A DNA stretch of 64,000 bases. It comes from Candidatus Hydrogenedens sp. (GTDB taxonomy: Bacteria > Hydrogenedentota > Hydrogenedentia > Hydrogenedentales > Hydrogenedentaceae). A model generated the notes under the pieces. The model was not told where the DNA came from, searched no databases, and saw only the letters and a list, made by a program, of their open reading frames with translations. Made by a program: the position numbers and the translations under genes. Where the stretch lies: assembly GCA_035361075.1 (NCBI GenBank), contig DAOSBX010000002.1:1-64000 (forward strand). The letters are read 5' to 3'. Of the stretch, positions 27,280 through 36,664 are shown piece after piece. The stretch's first letter is position 1. Each line of letters starts with the position of its first letter.

Positions 27280-28565
27280 CACTATGGAGTATTGCATGGG
27301 GATATTTGTGGAACAGAAAGTTTACAACATGCTTAACAATACTATCCGTTGCTCTTGCTGTGGCATTAATTAGTTCGGTATTAACTCTAAGAGAGGAAAC
27401 AAGGAAAAGATTTGAAGAAGAAGGTCAGGCTTTTGATTTGGTCGTTGGTGCAAAAGGAAGCCCATTACAGCTTGTTTTGAGTAGTGTATACTTTATGGAT
27501 AACCCTACGGGGAATATTCCGTGGTCTGTTTATGAACAAGTTAAAAATGACTCTGAATATGTCCAATCAGCTTATCCCATAGCACTTGGCGATAATTTTG
27601 AAGGATTTAGAATAGTTGGAACAGATGTATCCCTATTTGAACATCGATGGATTAGTCCAATTACAGGAGAAGAAAGGCATCCTTTTAAGATAAAAGAGGG
27701 GAGAGTATTTAAGGAGCCGTTTGAAGCGGTTCTTGGTGCATTAGTGGCAAAAGAAACAGGATTAAAGGTTGGGGATACTTTTGTAAGTAGTCATGGTTTT
27801 ATGAAATTGCCTGAGGTTCTTGGTGGGCATGCACATGAACAACATCCATACGAAGTTGTAGGTATATTTGAAAATTCAAACTCGCCTTTTGATAGGGCAA
27901 TTTTTACATCAGTGGATTCGGTATGGAATATTCATGCTGAACATAATGATGACCATAAAGAACAGGAGGAAAAGGAAGAGGGTGATATTCGCTATGAGGA
28001 ATGGGGGAAAGACCCTCATTCTATGATAACTGCAATTTTGGTTCAATTACAGAGTCCTGCACTTCGTTTTCAGTATCGTGAGATGATTCGGGAATCTACT
28101 GTGGCTATGGCTGCAACCCCTGTTGAGGAAATATCAAAACTATTTGAACAATTTTTAGGGACTGCCAAAACAGTACTTTTGGCAATAGGGTATTTGGTGG
28201 TTGTTATTTCAGCTTTATCAATAATGATAGGTCTTTATCTTGCAATTATCCAGAGAAGAAGAGATTTAGCTATCATGAGAGCATTAGGTGCATCACGTAT
28301 AGAAATTTTTGGTTCCGTTCTTATCGAGGCATTTTGGGTTACAACCTTAGGAATTGCGACAGGATATATCTTAGGCGGTATAATATCACAAGTAATTGGT
28401 TATTATCTGACACAAAAATATGGCTTGTCTGTTTCGTCATTTATAATAACAGCAGAACATATAACCTCTTTTGCAACCGTTGCGATTGTTGGCTTACTTG
28501 CAGGAATTATTCCTGCGTGGCAAGCATATAAACGGAATATAGCAAGAGACTTAATGGAACTTTAA
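27276..28565 (+). CDS. ABC transporter permease, FtsX/MacB-like
   Basis: A 429-residue permease with one N-terminal helix (about 17-38), a large extracytoplasmic domain, and three C-terminal helices (about 300-325, 350-375, 395-415) in the FtsX arrangement, including a RRRDLAIMRALGASR coupling motif. The periplasmic domain has two histidine-rich stretches (GGHAHEQHP near 187-195 and AEHNDDHKEQEEKEEGD near 227), suggesting metal contact. It shares an ATGA overlap with the ATPase gene and is followed by a DUF3299-like gene. The substrate is unknown; the histidines hint at zinc or another transition metal (inference). Confidence 0.85.
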   Translation: MTLWSIAWGYLWNRKFTTCLTILSVALAVALISSVLTLREETRKRFEEEGQAFDLVVGAKGSPLQLVLSSVYFMDNPTGNIPWSVYEQVKNDSEYVQSAYPIALGDNFEGFRIVGTDVSLFEHRWISPITGEERHPFKIKEGRVFKEPFEAVLGALVAKETGLKVGDTFVSSHGFMKLPEVLGGHAHEQHPYEVVGIFENSNSPFDRAIFTSVDSVWNIHAEHNDDHKEQEEKEEGDIRYEEWGKDPHSMITAILVQLQSPALRFQYREMIRESTVAMAATPVEEISKLFEQFLGTAKTVLLAIGYLVVVISALSIMIGLYLAIIQRRRDLAIMRALGASRIEIFGSVLIEAFWVTTLGIATGYILGGIISQVIGYYLTQKYGLSVSSFIITAEHITSFATVAIVGLLAGIIPAWQAYKRNIARDLMEL

Positions 28566-28581
28566 GAATAAGTATTTATCA

Positions 28582-29235
28582 ATGAGATTAAGAGCAAAAA
28601 GAGACCTCACAATATTTGTAGGTGTTATTTTTATTATTTCTACTGTTGCTCTACTAAATAATTTTTTCTACCGAAGCAGTCTGGCAGGGCAAATGGAAAA
28701 ATATAGATTAGCAGTAGAAAAAGATAGAAAAAATAAGGGTATTGAAATTCTATCCTGGAAAATACTTCAGAAAACAAAAGGGAATATGAGAACAGGTCCA
28801 ACATTTGACGAGAGTCTTATACCTTATGATAAGCAAAGGATACATATAGTTGGTTTTATGGTGCCTTTAAATCAATTTCGTAAAATGAAAGAATTTTTAT
28901 TACTTCCCTTACCAATTGAATGTTACTTTTGCCAAGCACCACCAATGAGAGATGTAATTATTGTACAGATGGCTGAAAATGAAACTACGGACCTTTACAA
29001 AGAACCCGTTTTGATTAATGGTATATTGAACTTGCAGAAAGGAAAAGGAGTTAAATTCTTTTACATAATTTCAGATGCCCAAATTGGTCCAGCAAGAGAA
29101 GGCGGGTCACTTACAAGAAAAACAGTTGCTCCACAACACATGATGCATGTTCAACCTGCACCTCAAGAACAACTTCTCGAAGGTGTTGAATCCCCAGCCC
29201 CTACAAATAACAAATCAAATGAAGAACAGAAATAA
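28582..29235 (+). CDS. DUF3299-like membrane-anchored protein
   Basis: A 217-residue protein with one N-terminal membrane helix (about 8-28) and an extracytoplasmic domain. The segments VGFMVPLNQFRKMKEFLLLP and ECYFCQAPPM correspond in pattern to the DUF3299 core, in which a cysteine precedes a proline-rich strand. Here there is a CxxC pair (Cys-Tyr-Phe-Cys), which could bind a metal or be redox-active. The C-terminal 50 residues are low-complexity, rich in Pro, Glu and Asn, with HMMHVQP before them. It is 16 bases after the ABC permease and probably the third part of that system. Confidence 0.65.
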   Translation: MRLRAKRDLTIFVGVIFIISTVALLNNFFYRSSLAGQMEKYRLAVEKDRKNKGIEILSWKILQKTKGNMRTGPTFDESLIPYDKQRIHIVGFMVPLNQFRKMKEFLLLPLPIECYFCQAPPMRDVIIVQMAENETTDLYKEPVLINGILNLQKGKGVKFFYIISDAQIGPAREGGSLTRKTVAPQHMMHVQPAPQEQLLEGVESPAPTNNKSNEEQK

Positions 29236-29242
29236 AGGGATG

Positions 29243-30475
29243 TTATTTTTTAACACTTTTTTTAAGTGCCTGGTCTATATCCTTTATGAGGTCTTCTGGT
29301 TCTTCAATTCCAACTGCTAAACGGAATAATGTATCTGTTATACCTAAAGAATATCTTTCTTTGCGTGAATAGTCATAATAACTCACAAGTGCAGGATGAG
29401 TGATTAATGTTTCAACACCTCCTAAGCTTGGGGCAATATAGCACAACTGCAAGGAATCAAGAAATTTTTTGGCAGTATTCAAGTTCCCTTTAATGTCGAA
29501 CGTAACAACGCCACCAAAGCCTTTCATTTGTGCTTTGGCAATATGATGATGTGGGTGGCTTTCTAAACCAGGATAATAAACCTTCTTTATTTGTGGATGC
29601 TTCTCTAAAAAGCGAGCAATTGCCATAGCAGTTTGGTTTTGTCTTTCTATTCGTAGAGGAAATGTTTTCAAACCCCTTAAAAGGAGATAACAGCAGTGTG
29701 GGTCAATAACCCCCCCCATTGCTTTATGAAGTCTTCTAACTTCTTCCACTAATTCACTTCTTCCTAAAACAGCACCAGCTAAAATATCATTATGACCACC
29801 TAAATATTTTGTACAGCTATGAAGAACCAAATCTACCCCAAATTCGAGTGGCTTTTGATTGTATGGGGTGCTAAATGTTGAATCAATTAGAGTTAATACT
29901 CGATGCTTCTTCGCAATAGCATATAATTTTTCAAGGTCAAAAATATTTAAATAGGGATTGGTTGGTGATTCTGAGAAAATAAATTTAGTGTTCGTTTTCA
30001 CAGCTTTATCTAATGCATCGTAATCACCAAAAGGTACAATAGTACATTCAACTCCAAACCGTTGTAAATAAGAACTACAAAATTCAAGTGTTTTTTTATA
30101 GGCATCATCGGTGATTACAATATGGTCATTACTATGAACCAAAGCGAGAATGGTAGTAGTGATTGCACTCATTCCTGACCCAAAAACAATACAATCCTCT
30201 GCCCCTTCAAGTGCTGCCAATCTCCGTTCAGCCACTAATTCAGTGGGGTTGCCATATCTGCCATACTCAAAACGTGCCTTTCCATGTTTTGTATAATCCT
30301 CAATTTCCTTTGAATTTTTAAATACATACGTGCTGGTTTGGACTATAGGTGTTGTAACAGAATCGGCATATCTACTACGGTCTTCACCGGCATGAACTGC
30401 CTGTGTAGAGATGCCACTATCTTTTAATAAAAAAGAAGATGCCTTTTGAGATAATGTTTGTTTTATTTTCTTCAT
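29243..30475 (-). CDS. trans-sulfuration PLP enzyme (cystathionine gamma-synthase/lyase family)
   Basis: A 410-residue Cys/Met metabolism PLP-dependent enzyme. The Schiff-base lysine is K223 in SCTKYLGGHND, with the YGRYGNPT (71-78) and FGSGMSAI (98-105) phosphate-binding segments typical of the fold. It interconverts sulfur amino acids: candidates are cystathionine gamma-synthase, cystathionine gamma-lyase, O-acetylhomoserine sulfhydrylase and methionine gamma-lyase. Sequence alone does not choose between them. It is convergent with the DUF3299-like gene, 7 bases apart, and the double ACT protein is encoded upstream on the same strand. Confidence 0.88.
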   Translation of the reverse strand: MKKIKQTLSQKASSFLLKDSGISTQAVHAGEDRSRYADSVTTPIVQTSTYVFKNSKEIEDYTKHGKARFEYGRYGNPTELVAERRLAALEGAEDCIVFGSGMSAITTTILALVHSNDHIVITDDAYKKTLEFCSSYLQRFGVECTIVPFGDYDALDKAVKTNTKFIFSESPTNPYLNIFDLEKLYAIAKKHRVLTLIDSTFSTPYNQKPLEFGVDLVLHSCTKYLGGHNDILAGAVLGRSELVEEVRRLHKAMGGVIDPHCCYLLLRGLKTFPLRIERQNQTAMAIARFLEKHPQIKKVYYPGLESHPHHHIAKAQMKGFGGVVTFDIKGNLNTAKKFLDSLQLCYIAPSLGGVETLITHPALVSYYDYSRKERYSLGITDTLFRLAVGIEEPEDLIKDIDQALKKSVKK

Positions 30476-30587
30476 AAGAAATGCTACTCCAAAGAATAAT
30501 GTTAACGTTATGAAAGAAAATGAATATTTATTTTAAAACAAAAGCCCTCTCATAATAAAAAGAGATGATAATCTTTAAATACAAATA

Positions 30588-31016
30588 TTACTTGGTTGCA
30601 AGTATTTTCTTCAAAATCCTCAATGCTTTTGCACTATCTTTTGTGTTGTCAAAAGCAAGCCATATTACACAATTTTTGCTAATAGCAGAGGCGGAAATTC
30701 CCCTGATATTAATACCTGCTGAACCAAGTTCATTTAAGATTGCTAATCCAAGACCCGCTTTGTCTGGACCAATTATTTTTAATGCTGAAATTTCCTTATT
30801 TTTAGAAAAACCAAATGACTTCGCTTTTTTTATTAACTGAGCACCTTCCAATGGACTTAGGAAAACGACACCTTTGCCTTTGGTCGTTCGACGAGCAAGT
30901 AAAAAGTCTAAATTGGCTCCAAGTTCAACAAGAGGAACAAGTGCAGAACGTAAACCTCCTGGCTGGTCAGGTATCTCTGCTGACCATACATCCACTTTTT
31001 TTATTTCATAACCCAT
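30588..31016 (-). CDS. tandem ACT-domain amino-acid-binding protein
   Basis: A 142-residue protein made of two ACT-like domains: the first starts at VDVWSAEIPDQPGGLRSAL, the second at SALKIIGPDKAGLGLAIL. No catalytic domain is attached, so it is probably a small regulatory sensor of an amino acid. I chose the ATG at 31014-31016 because GAAAGG lies 8 bases upstream; a TTG two codons earlier is the alternative. It may regulate the neighbouring sulfur amino acid enzyme (inference from position, 112 bases apart). Confidence 0.78.
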   Translation of the reverse strand: MGYEIKKVDVWSAEIPDQPGGLRSALVPLVELGANLDFLLARRTTKGKGVVFLSPLEGAQLIKKAKSFGFSKNKEISALKIIGPDKAGLGLAILNELGSAGINIRGISASAISKNCVIWLAFDNTKDSAKALRILKKILATK

Positions 31017-31119
31017 AATCAATACCTTTCTGTTGAATAGTTATATAACTTATAATAAAGTAACATTAGATTAATGCAATTTACAACTTAAAACCTTAAA
31101 ATTTGATTTTTTTTATGAT

Positions 31120-32409
31120 ATGAATGAAAAACCGTTTCATATAATGGCAAAACCTGTGGGCCCATCATGTAATTTAATGTGCAAATATTGCTTTTATTAC
31201 GAAAAGAAAAAAGTATTAAATAACTATAAAATAATGTCTGATGAAGTATTAGAAACATATGTTAGAGAATACATCACAGCTAACCCAGCAAATGAAATTG
31301 TTTTCGGATGGCAAGGAGGTGAACCAACGTTAGCCGGAATAGATTTTTTTGAAAAAGTTTTGAACCTTCAAAAAAAATATAAAAAGTCAAAACAAATATT
31401 GAATACATTACAAACAAATGGGATATTGTTAAATGAGGAATGGGCAGATTTTTTAAGAGAAAATGGTTTTTTAGTTGGTATTTCTATTGATGGTCCTAAG
31501 TCGATTCACGATAAATTTAGAACTAATAATAGGGGAGAGGGAACCTTCGAAAAAGTTTACAAATCTGTCCAATTACTAAAAGAAAAAGGGGTAGAATTTA
31601 ATACATTAACATGTGTACATCGCCATAATTGGATGAAGGGTAAGGAGATTTATCATTTTCTCAAATATATTGGTAGTCAATTCATGCAGTTTATTCCTAT
31701 TATAGAAAGGAGAGGAAAAAGCCGTTCTGATGGACTTGAACTGGTCTGTCCTGATGATGAAGATGCTGAAATTACTGAATGGACATTATTACCAGAACAA
31801 TGGGGGTATTTCCTAAATTCTATTTTTGATGAATGGATAAAAAATGATGTAGGTACTATTTTTGTTCAATTATTTGATATGACACTTGCTGGGTGGATGG
31901 GATTAGAACCTCCGTTGTGTGTTCACAGCAAACAATGTGGGAATGCGATGATCTTAGAAGCAGATGGCTCTTTATATTCATGTGACCATTTTGTTTACCC
32001 TGAATATTATTTGGGAAATATAAATGAAAAATCGCTTGTAGAAATCGTCAATTCTAATTTTCAAAAGGAATTTGGGAAGAAGAAGCTATTACTGACGAAT
32101 AAATGTAAGTCCTGTAAGTACCTTTTCGCTTGTAATGGTGGATGCATTAAGCATCGTTTTGTAAGCATTCAGAATGAACAACAAAAACAGAATTATCTAT
32201 GTCATGGTTATTTCATGTTTTTTCAACATACTGAACAATATATGAAATTTATGGCACAACAATTGAGAAATGGATTGCCTCCTGCGAATGTTATGGATGA
32301 AATCAAACGGAAACAAAATATGTATAAAAACGTAGACACAGACCCTAACGTACCATGTCCATGTGGAAGTGGTAAAAAATATAAGAAATGTTGCGGGAGT
32401 ATTAATTAA
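31120..32409 (+). CDS. radical SAM/SPASM enzyme, anaerobic sulfatase-maturase-like, with SEC-C tail
   Basis: The 429-residue protein begins with C17-x3-C21-x2-C24 (the SAM-radical [4Fe-4S] cluster) and continues with the FGWQGGEPTLAG and ISIDGP segments seen in anaerobic sulfatase-maturating enzymes (anSME). A SPASM region with CGNAM, CDHFVYP, CKSCKYLFACNGGC supplies auxiliary cluster ligands. anSMEs oxidise Cys or Ser in sulfatases to formylglycine. The last 20 residues form a SEC-C zinc motif (CPCGSGKKYKKCC), which is extra to the core enzyme. No sulfatase with a standard maturation site is in the window, so its target is elsewhere, or it modifies something else. Confidence 0.85.
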   Translation: MNEKPFHIMAKPVGPSCNLMCKYCFYYEKKKVLNNYKIMSDEVLETYVREYITANPANEIVFGWQGGEPTLAGIDFFEKVLNLQKKYKKSKQILNTLQTNGILLNEEWADFLRENGFLVGISIDGPKSIHDKFRTNNRGEGTFEKVYKSVQLLKEKGVEFNTLTCVHRHNWMKGKEIYHFLKYIGSQFMQFIPIIERRGKSRSDGLELVCPDDEDAEITEWTLLPEQWGYFLNSIFDEWIKNDVGTIFVQLFDMTLAGWMGLEPPLCVHSKQCGNAMILEADGSLYSCDHFVYPEYYLGNINEKSLVEIVNSNFQKEFGKKKLLLTNKCKSCKYLFACNGGCIKHRFVSIQNEQQKQNYLCHGYFMFFQHTEQYMKFMAQQLRNGLPPANVMDEIKRKQNMYKNVDTDPNVPCPCGSGKKYKKCCGSIN

Positions 32410-32425
32410 AATTAAAAGGAATTAT

Positions 32426-33331
32426 TCATTCATTTAAGGATTTATCTTTAGAAACAAGTTCATTCCATCGATTATTGACATGTTCTTGGAGTTCCTCATA
32501 TACTTCAGAAGTAATATGAGAGAATCTATTTTGGGTTTCCAAGTACTCAGTTATTGGTTTTAATTTGCCTCCTTTTGCTAATCTTCGACTTCTCCCTGTA
32601 AGTCTAAAAACACCATGTTCAATTTCGTATAGAACGACAGCACCTGTTTCAACTGCAAGTTGACCAATTGTAACGGTATCTTTCGGGTCATATTGCCAAC
32701 CTGAAGGACAGGGAACGCAAAGATGAATATAGCGTAAACCCTCAATATCCCTTGCTTTCTTAACCTTATCATATAAGTCTGTTGGGTAAGACACGCAAGC
32801 GGTAGCCACGTAAGGAATATTATGTGCTTCCATAACTTTACCCATATCCTTAGGAGTGTGTATCTTCCCTTGCACAGGTGTTGTAGTTGTTTTTACTCCT
32901 TTGGGCGTTGCACCAGAACGTTGAGTGCCAGTATTCATATATGCCTCATTATCATAACAAATAAATAGAAAATTAGCATTTCGTTCTGCTGCACCACTTA
33001 GCGCCTGAATTCCTATATCAACAGTTCCACCATCTCCTGCCATTGCCAGAACAGTAATATCTTCTTTTTTTAGAACTTTTAACGCAGAAACAACACCAGA
33101 TGCCATTGCTGCTGTACCTGGAAATACCGAATTTATCCACGGGACTCGTATAGAAGATACTGGATACATGCCTCCTAATACTGTCAAACAGGACGCAGGA
33201 ACAACCATAACACACTTTCCGTCCAGTGCTTTCAGAATATATCTTAATCCAATTCCTAACCCACAACCTGCACATGAACGGTTTCCAGGTAGCATATATT
33301 CTTCTGAAGGTATTTCGAGTATTGTCGTCAT
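32426..33331 (-). CDS. porB: 2-oxoacid:ferredoxin oxidoreductase, beta (TPP-binding) subunit
   Basis: A 301-residue TPP subunit. CAGCGLGIGLRY near 20 supplies cluster cysteines, and MAGDGGTVDIGIQAL and CYDNEAYMNTGTQRS form the TPP/Mg site. With the alpha, delta and gamma genes just upstream it makes the four-subunit pyruvate (or 2-oxoisovalerate) ferredoxin oxidoreductase. Order on the minus strand is gamma-delta-alpha-beta. The name porB follows the commonest activity; the substrate could be another 2-oxoacid. Confidence 0.9.
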   Translation of the reverse strand: MTTILEIPSEEYMLPGNRSCAGCGLGIGLRYILKALDGKCVMVVPASCLTVLGGMYPVSSIRVPWINSVFPGTAAMASGVVSALKVLKKEDITVLAMAGDGGTVDIGIQALSGAAERNANFLFICYDNEAYMNTGTQRSGATPKGVKTTTTPVQGKIHTPKDMGKVMEAHNIPYVATACVSYPTDLYDKVKKARDIEGLRYIHLCVPCPSGWQYDPKDTVTIGQLAVETGAVVLYEIEHGVFRLTGRSRRLAKGGKLKPITEYLETQNRFSHITSEVYEELQEHVNNRWNELVSKDKSLNE

Positions 33332-33346
33332 ATATATTTACTTCCT

Positions 33347-34627
33347 TTAATATTTACAATTTATCCATTGAGATTCATATAGCATGTCTGGAGTTATCTT
33401 ATCCGATATACATTTATTCCAGCAATCGTACATAGTTTCAGCAATTTCATAAGGTTTTACATCACGACCACCTAATCCAGCAATAAAACTGATAACTTTG
33501 GTCAGAGTTCCAGATTCATAAAGTGCAGACTTCAAATCCACACAAATAGGTCCTTGATAACCATAACTTAAACTTTTGTCAATGGTAACGATAAGTTTCC
33601 TGTTGCTCAACAAAGGTGTTAGTTTTTTATTAGGGAAAGGTCTATATGCTCTAAGTATTAAAAGACCAGCAGGGATATTAATTTCTCTTAACATATCGAC
33701 TGCAAGCATGCTCAGTTCGCCAATACTTCCCGCACAGACTATAGCAAGTTCAGCATCTTCTATTTTATAAGTTGTAAATAATCTTCCTGCGCTACGTCCA
33801 AACTCCTTCTCATATTCTATATCTACTTCCTCAATAACATCTAAACTATCCCGCAATGCTTTATGATGCAAATACTTATGTTCCATATAACCATGACATA
33901 ACACCCCATCAGCATTAACTCTTGGTTCTGCTAAAGTGACAGGGTTGATATTCACGGGTTTTTCTAAATCGATGGGAGTATGAGGTACATAAGGGGGTAA
34001 AAATTTCTTTACTTTTGTTCCATCAGGAACTTCTAACGGCATAACTGTGTGAGATAGGATATATCCATCATAGCATACCATTACGGGTAAATATACCTTT
34101 TCTGCAATACGGAAAGCCTGAATAACAGTATCAATAATTTCTTGATTATTCTTGCAAAATAATTGTATCCAGCCTGCATCCCTTTGTGACATGGAATCTT
34201 GTTGGTCATTTAATACACTCCATGGAGCCGCCATAGCTCTATTTACACAAGCCATAACAATTGGTAAACGGGAACCAGAAGCCCAATGAAGCTGTTCACA
34301 CATATAGGCAAGTCCATTAGCACTGGTTGCAGTAAAAACACGTGCACCTGCAATGGATGCACCAATACACACCCCCATAGCACTATGTTCACTTTCAACG
34401 GGAACGAATTCGGCTTCTAATTCACCTTGTTCAACAAACTTTGCTAATTCCTCAACAACTGGTGATTGCGGTGTGATTGGATATGCGGCAATTACCTGGA
34501 CACCCGATAGAAATGCTCCTATTGCCACAGATTGGTTCCCTGTTAATACATGTATGCCCGGGGGATACGATTCGGGATTGGTACTTTTTCGTTTTGTTGT
34601 TTCTTTTACTTCATTTGTTATGCTCAT
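33347..34627 (-). CDS. porA: 2-oxoacid:ferredoxin oxidoreductase, alpha subunit
   Basis: A 426-residue pyrimidine-binding subunit: GNQSVAIGAFLSGVQVIAAYPITPQSPVVEEL-type start, the GLAYMCEQLHWASGSRLP loop, and a C-terminal transketolase-like domain with PFPNKKL. The start at 34627 (MSITNEV) overlaps the ferredoxin-subunit gene by 17 bases. A longer frame to 34705 would add 26 residues overlapping that gene and is not supported. It couples with PorB to decarboxylate the 2-oxoacid and form acyl-CoA. Confidence 0.9.
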   Translation of the reverse strand: MSITNEVKETTKRKSTNPESYPPGIHVLTGNQSVAIGAFLSGVQVIAAYPITPQSPVVEELAKFVEQGELEAEFVPVESEHSAMGVCIGASIAGARVFTATSANGLAYMCEQLHWASGSRLPIVMACVNRAMAAPWSVLNDQQDSMSQRDAGWIQLFCKNNQEIIDTVIQAFRIAEKVYLPVMVCYDGYILSHTVMPLEVPDGTKVKKFLPPYVPHTPIDLEKPVNINPVTLAEPRVNADGVLCHGYMEHKYLHHKALRDSLDVIEEVDIEYEKEFGRSAGRLFTTYKIEDAELAIVCAGSIGELSMLAVDMLREINIPAGLLILRAYRPFPNKKLTPLLSNRKLIVTIDKSLSYGYQGPICVDLKSALYESGTLTKVISFIAGLGGRDVKPYEIAETMYDCWNKCISDKITPDMLYESQWINCKY

Positions 34628-34907
34628 ATTCAGTTTCCATCTGTATAGCATCTGCAGGACAAATTTGGGCACATATACCACAACCTTTACAATATGTGAG
34701 GTCAATAGGTCCTCCTGGTTTTCGTTCTATTGCACCTTCAGGACAAAAAGCCCAACATTGAAAACATATTTCTTTGTTTGCTTTTACTGCAAGGCATCTA
34801 TCCCTATTTAATACTGGATGTTGGGTTCTCCACTCTCCTGTTGTGCCTGCTTCACCTTTGGCAGGAGATGAACCCGAGATGATATGTCCACAATCACGTG
34901 TTCTCAT
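34611..34907 (-). CDS. porD: 2-oxoacid:ferredoxin oxidoreductase, delta subunit (2[4Fe-4S] ferredoxin)
   Basis: A 98-residue ferredoxin-type subunit with two [4Fe-4S] binding motifs: CFQCWAFCP and CKGCGICAQICP, each followed by the usual distal geometry. It carries electrons from the TPP site to soluble ferredoxin. The N-terminal 45 residues (GSSPAKGEAGTTGEW and so on) are the family's standard extension. It overlaps porA by 17 bases and follows porG by 21 bases. Confidence 0.92.
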   Translation of the reverse strand: MRTRDCGHIISGSSPAKGEAGTTGEWRTQHPVLNRDRCLAVKANKEICFQCWAFCPEGAIERKPGGPIDLTYCKGCGICAQICPADAIQMETEYEHNK

Positions 34908-34928
34908 AATTGAACAACTCCTTTTATT

Positions 34929-35546
34929 TTATACTATCTTTTCAACGTTACATTGTTTAAAAACATTAGAAATGGCATCAAAATTCTTTGCAACCGCTCT
35001 GGAAGAAAAAAATTGCTCCAAAGCACTGTGTATATTTGACATATCTATTTTCGGCAATGCATGTAAAACCGCCCCTAAAATGGGAGTATTGACTAAAGGA
35101 ATACCAGCGTAGACCAAGCCTATTTCTTCGGCAATCTTGGTTGCATTAACCATAACAATATTATAATTTGCAAAATTACTTTTTTCTTCAAAAAAAGGTG
35201 TATTTAATATTAACCACCCCTTTTCTTTAAGTCCCTGTGTAACATTAATTGATTTAAGTAAAGTATTATCTAAAACGACAACAATATCAGGATTTGTTAT
35301 TTGACTAAAATCATGGATAGTGTGTTCACTTAGTTTTGTAGTCGCAATAACAGGAGCACCCCTTCGTTCTGCCCCAAAAAACGGTGCTGATGTAACACCT
35401 TTATAACCAGCAAGATAACCCGCAACAGCAAGTATTTTTGCCGCTGTAACTGCCCCTTGACCACCCCTACCATGCCAACGAATCTGTATTAGATTATCAC
35501 TATTATAATTCCGAAAAAAATCAATAACGTCTTTTTTTTCAACCAT
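34929..35546 (-). CDS. porG: 2-oxoacid:ferredoxin oxidoreductase, gamma subunit
   Basis: A 205-residue gamma subunit with the RWHGRGGQGAVTAAKILA motif near 23-40 and the SAPFFGAERRGAPV segment near 53-66. It is first in the porGDAB operon, which ends at 32426. The 137-base region upstream to the miaA stop contains the presumed promoter, but no clean hexamer pair stands out. Confidence 0.92.
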   Translation of the reverse strand: MVEKKDVIDFFRNYNSDNLIQIRWHGRGGQGAVTAAKILAVAGYLAGYKGVTSAPFFGAERRGAPVIATTKLSEHTIHDFSQITNPDIVVVLDNTLLKSINVTQGLKEKGWLILNTPFFEEKSNFANYNIVMVNATKIAEEIGLVYAGIPLVNTPILGAVLHALPKIDMSNIHSALEQFFSSRAVAKNFDAISNVFKQCNVEKIV

Positions 35547-35683
35547 TAAATAAAACCTATTTCTTATTACTATATTAAGTTTATATCAAAATTATTTAAA
35601 TAAAGAATTTAACATTAATCATAATGTGTTTGCAAAAAGACCATCGAGTTATAGTCCCTAATGAACGTAATAACTAAATGAAA

Positions 35684-36664
35684 TTAATAATGTCGAAATA
35701 GAAAACAGGGTTGCTCTTTATAAAATGAATTATTGTTATAAAATTGGTCTACTTGTTGTACTGCCCAATTAAGTAAATCTTCTTCTTTTAGTGTCTTGTT
35801 CATCTGATACCATACTATTCTTTTATCAGCACGAAACCATGTTAATTGCTTTTTAGCATATCTGCGATGATGTTGTTTGGTATGTTCAATAGCTTCTTTT
35901 AAGTTTTGTTCTCCTTTTAAATAATTAACAATCTCACGATAACCCAAAGCTTTCAATCGATATATATCATGTTCATATCCTTCATTGAGTAATTGTTCAA
36001 CTTCTTGAATCCAACCCTCTTTTATCATTTTTTCAACCCGATGATTAATCCTCTCATATAACAATTCCCTTTCCCACTGGATAGCAAGTTGCAAAACGTA
36101 TAATGGTTTAGCCTTTTCAAAATGTTTCCTATGCCACTCTGAAAAAGGGATGCCCGTAAGTTCGTAAACCTCTAAAGCACGAATAACTCGAACAATGTCA
36201 TTGGGACTGGTTAATCTTGTTGCATAAGTAGGGTCTACCCCTTTTAATTTATTAAATAATGCCTCAGCTCCTTTGTATAATAATTCTTCTCTAATTTTTT
36301 TTCGTATCTTCTCAGAGCGACCAGGTCCTTCAAATAAACCATCAATTAGTGCAGATAAATAAAGACCCGATCCCCCTACTAATATAGGGATTTTACCTTC
36401 TCCTTTCAATCTAATAATTTCTTTCCGAGCCAGTTGTTGAAAAATACCAGCATTCATTTCATAATTAGGAGGAACAAAGGCAATAAAGTGATGTGGAATT
36501 TTATTTCGGATTTCTATCGGGGGAACAGCGGTTCCTATTTCCATCCCTTTATAGAATTGCATAGAGTCGGCAGATATTATTTCAGTATTTAATTTTTCCG
36601 CTAATCTTACAGCAAAGTCTGTTTTACCTGATGCTGTAGGACCCACAATAGCAATAGCATCCAT
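35684..36664 (-). CDS. miaA: tRNA dimethylallyltransferase
   Basis: Adds a dimethylallyl group to A37 of tRNAs that read UNN codons. P-loop GPTASGKTD (8-16), DSMQFYKGMEIGTA, the GGSGLYLSALI segment and the RRYAKKQLTWFR motif near 290 are all diagnostic. It overlaps the mutL stop by one base (TGATG), so translation is coupled. 326 residues is normal length. Confidence 0.95.
   Translation of the reverse strand: MDAIAIVGPTASGKTDFAVRLAEKLNTEIISADSMQFYKGMEIGTAVPPIEIRNKIPHHFIAFVPPNYEMNAGIFQQLARKEIIRLKGEGKIPILVGGSGLYLSALIDGLFEGPGRSEKIRKKIREELLYKGAEALFNKLKGVDPTYATRLTSPNDIVRVIRALEVYELTGIPFSEWHRKHFEKAKPLYVLQLAIQWERELLYERINHRVEKMIKEGWIQEVEQLLNEGYEHDIYRLKALGYREIVNYLKGEQNLKEAIEHTKQHHRRYAKKQLTWFRADKRIVWYQMNKTLKEEDLLNWAVQQVDQFYNNNSFYKEQPCFLFRHY

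Noticed and set aside
29240..29275. Possible terminator hairpin between the DUF3299-like and PLP enzyme genes
   Set aside because: Only a 5-bp stem around a T run, inside the end of the PLP gene; too weak.
34628..34705. Longer N-terminus of the alpha subunit of the 2-oxoacid oxidoreductase
   Set aside because: The extra residues overlap the ferredoxin subunit gene and have no family counterpart.
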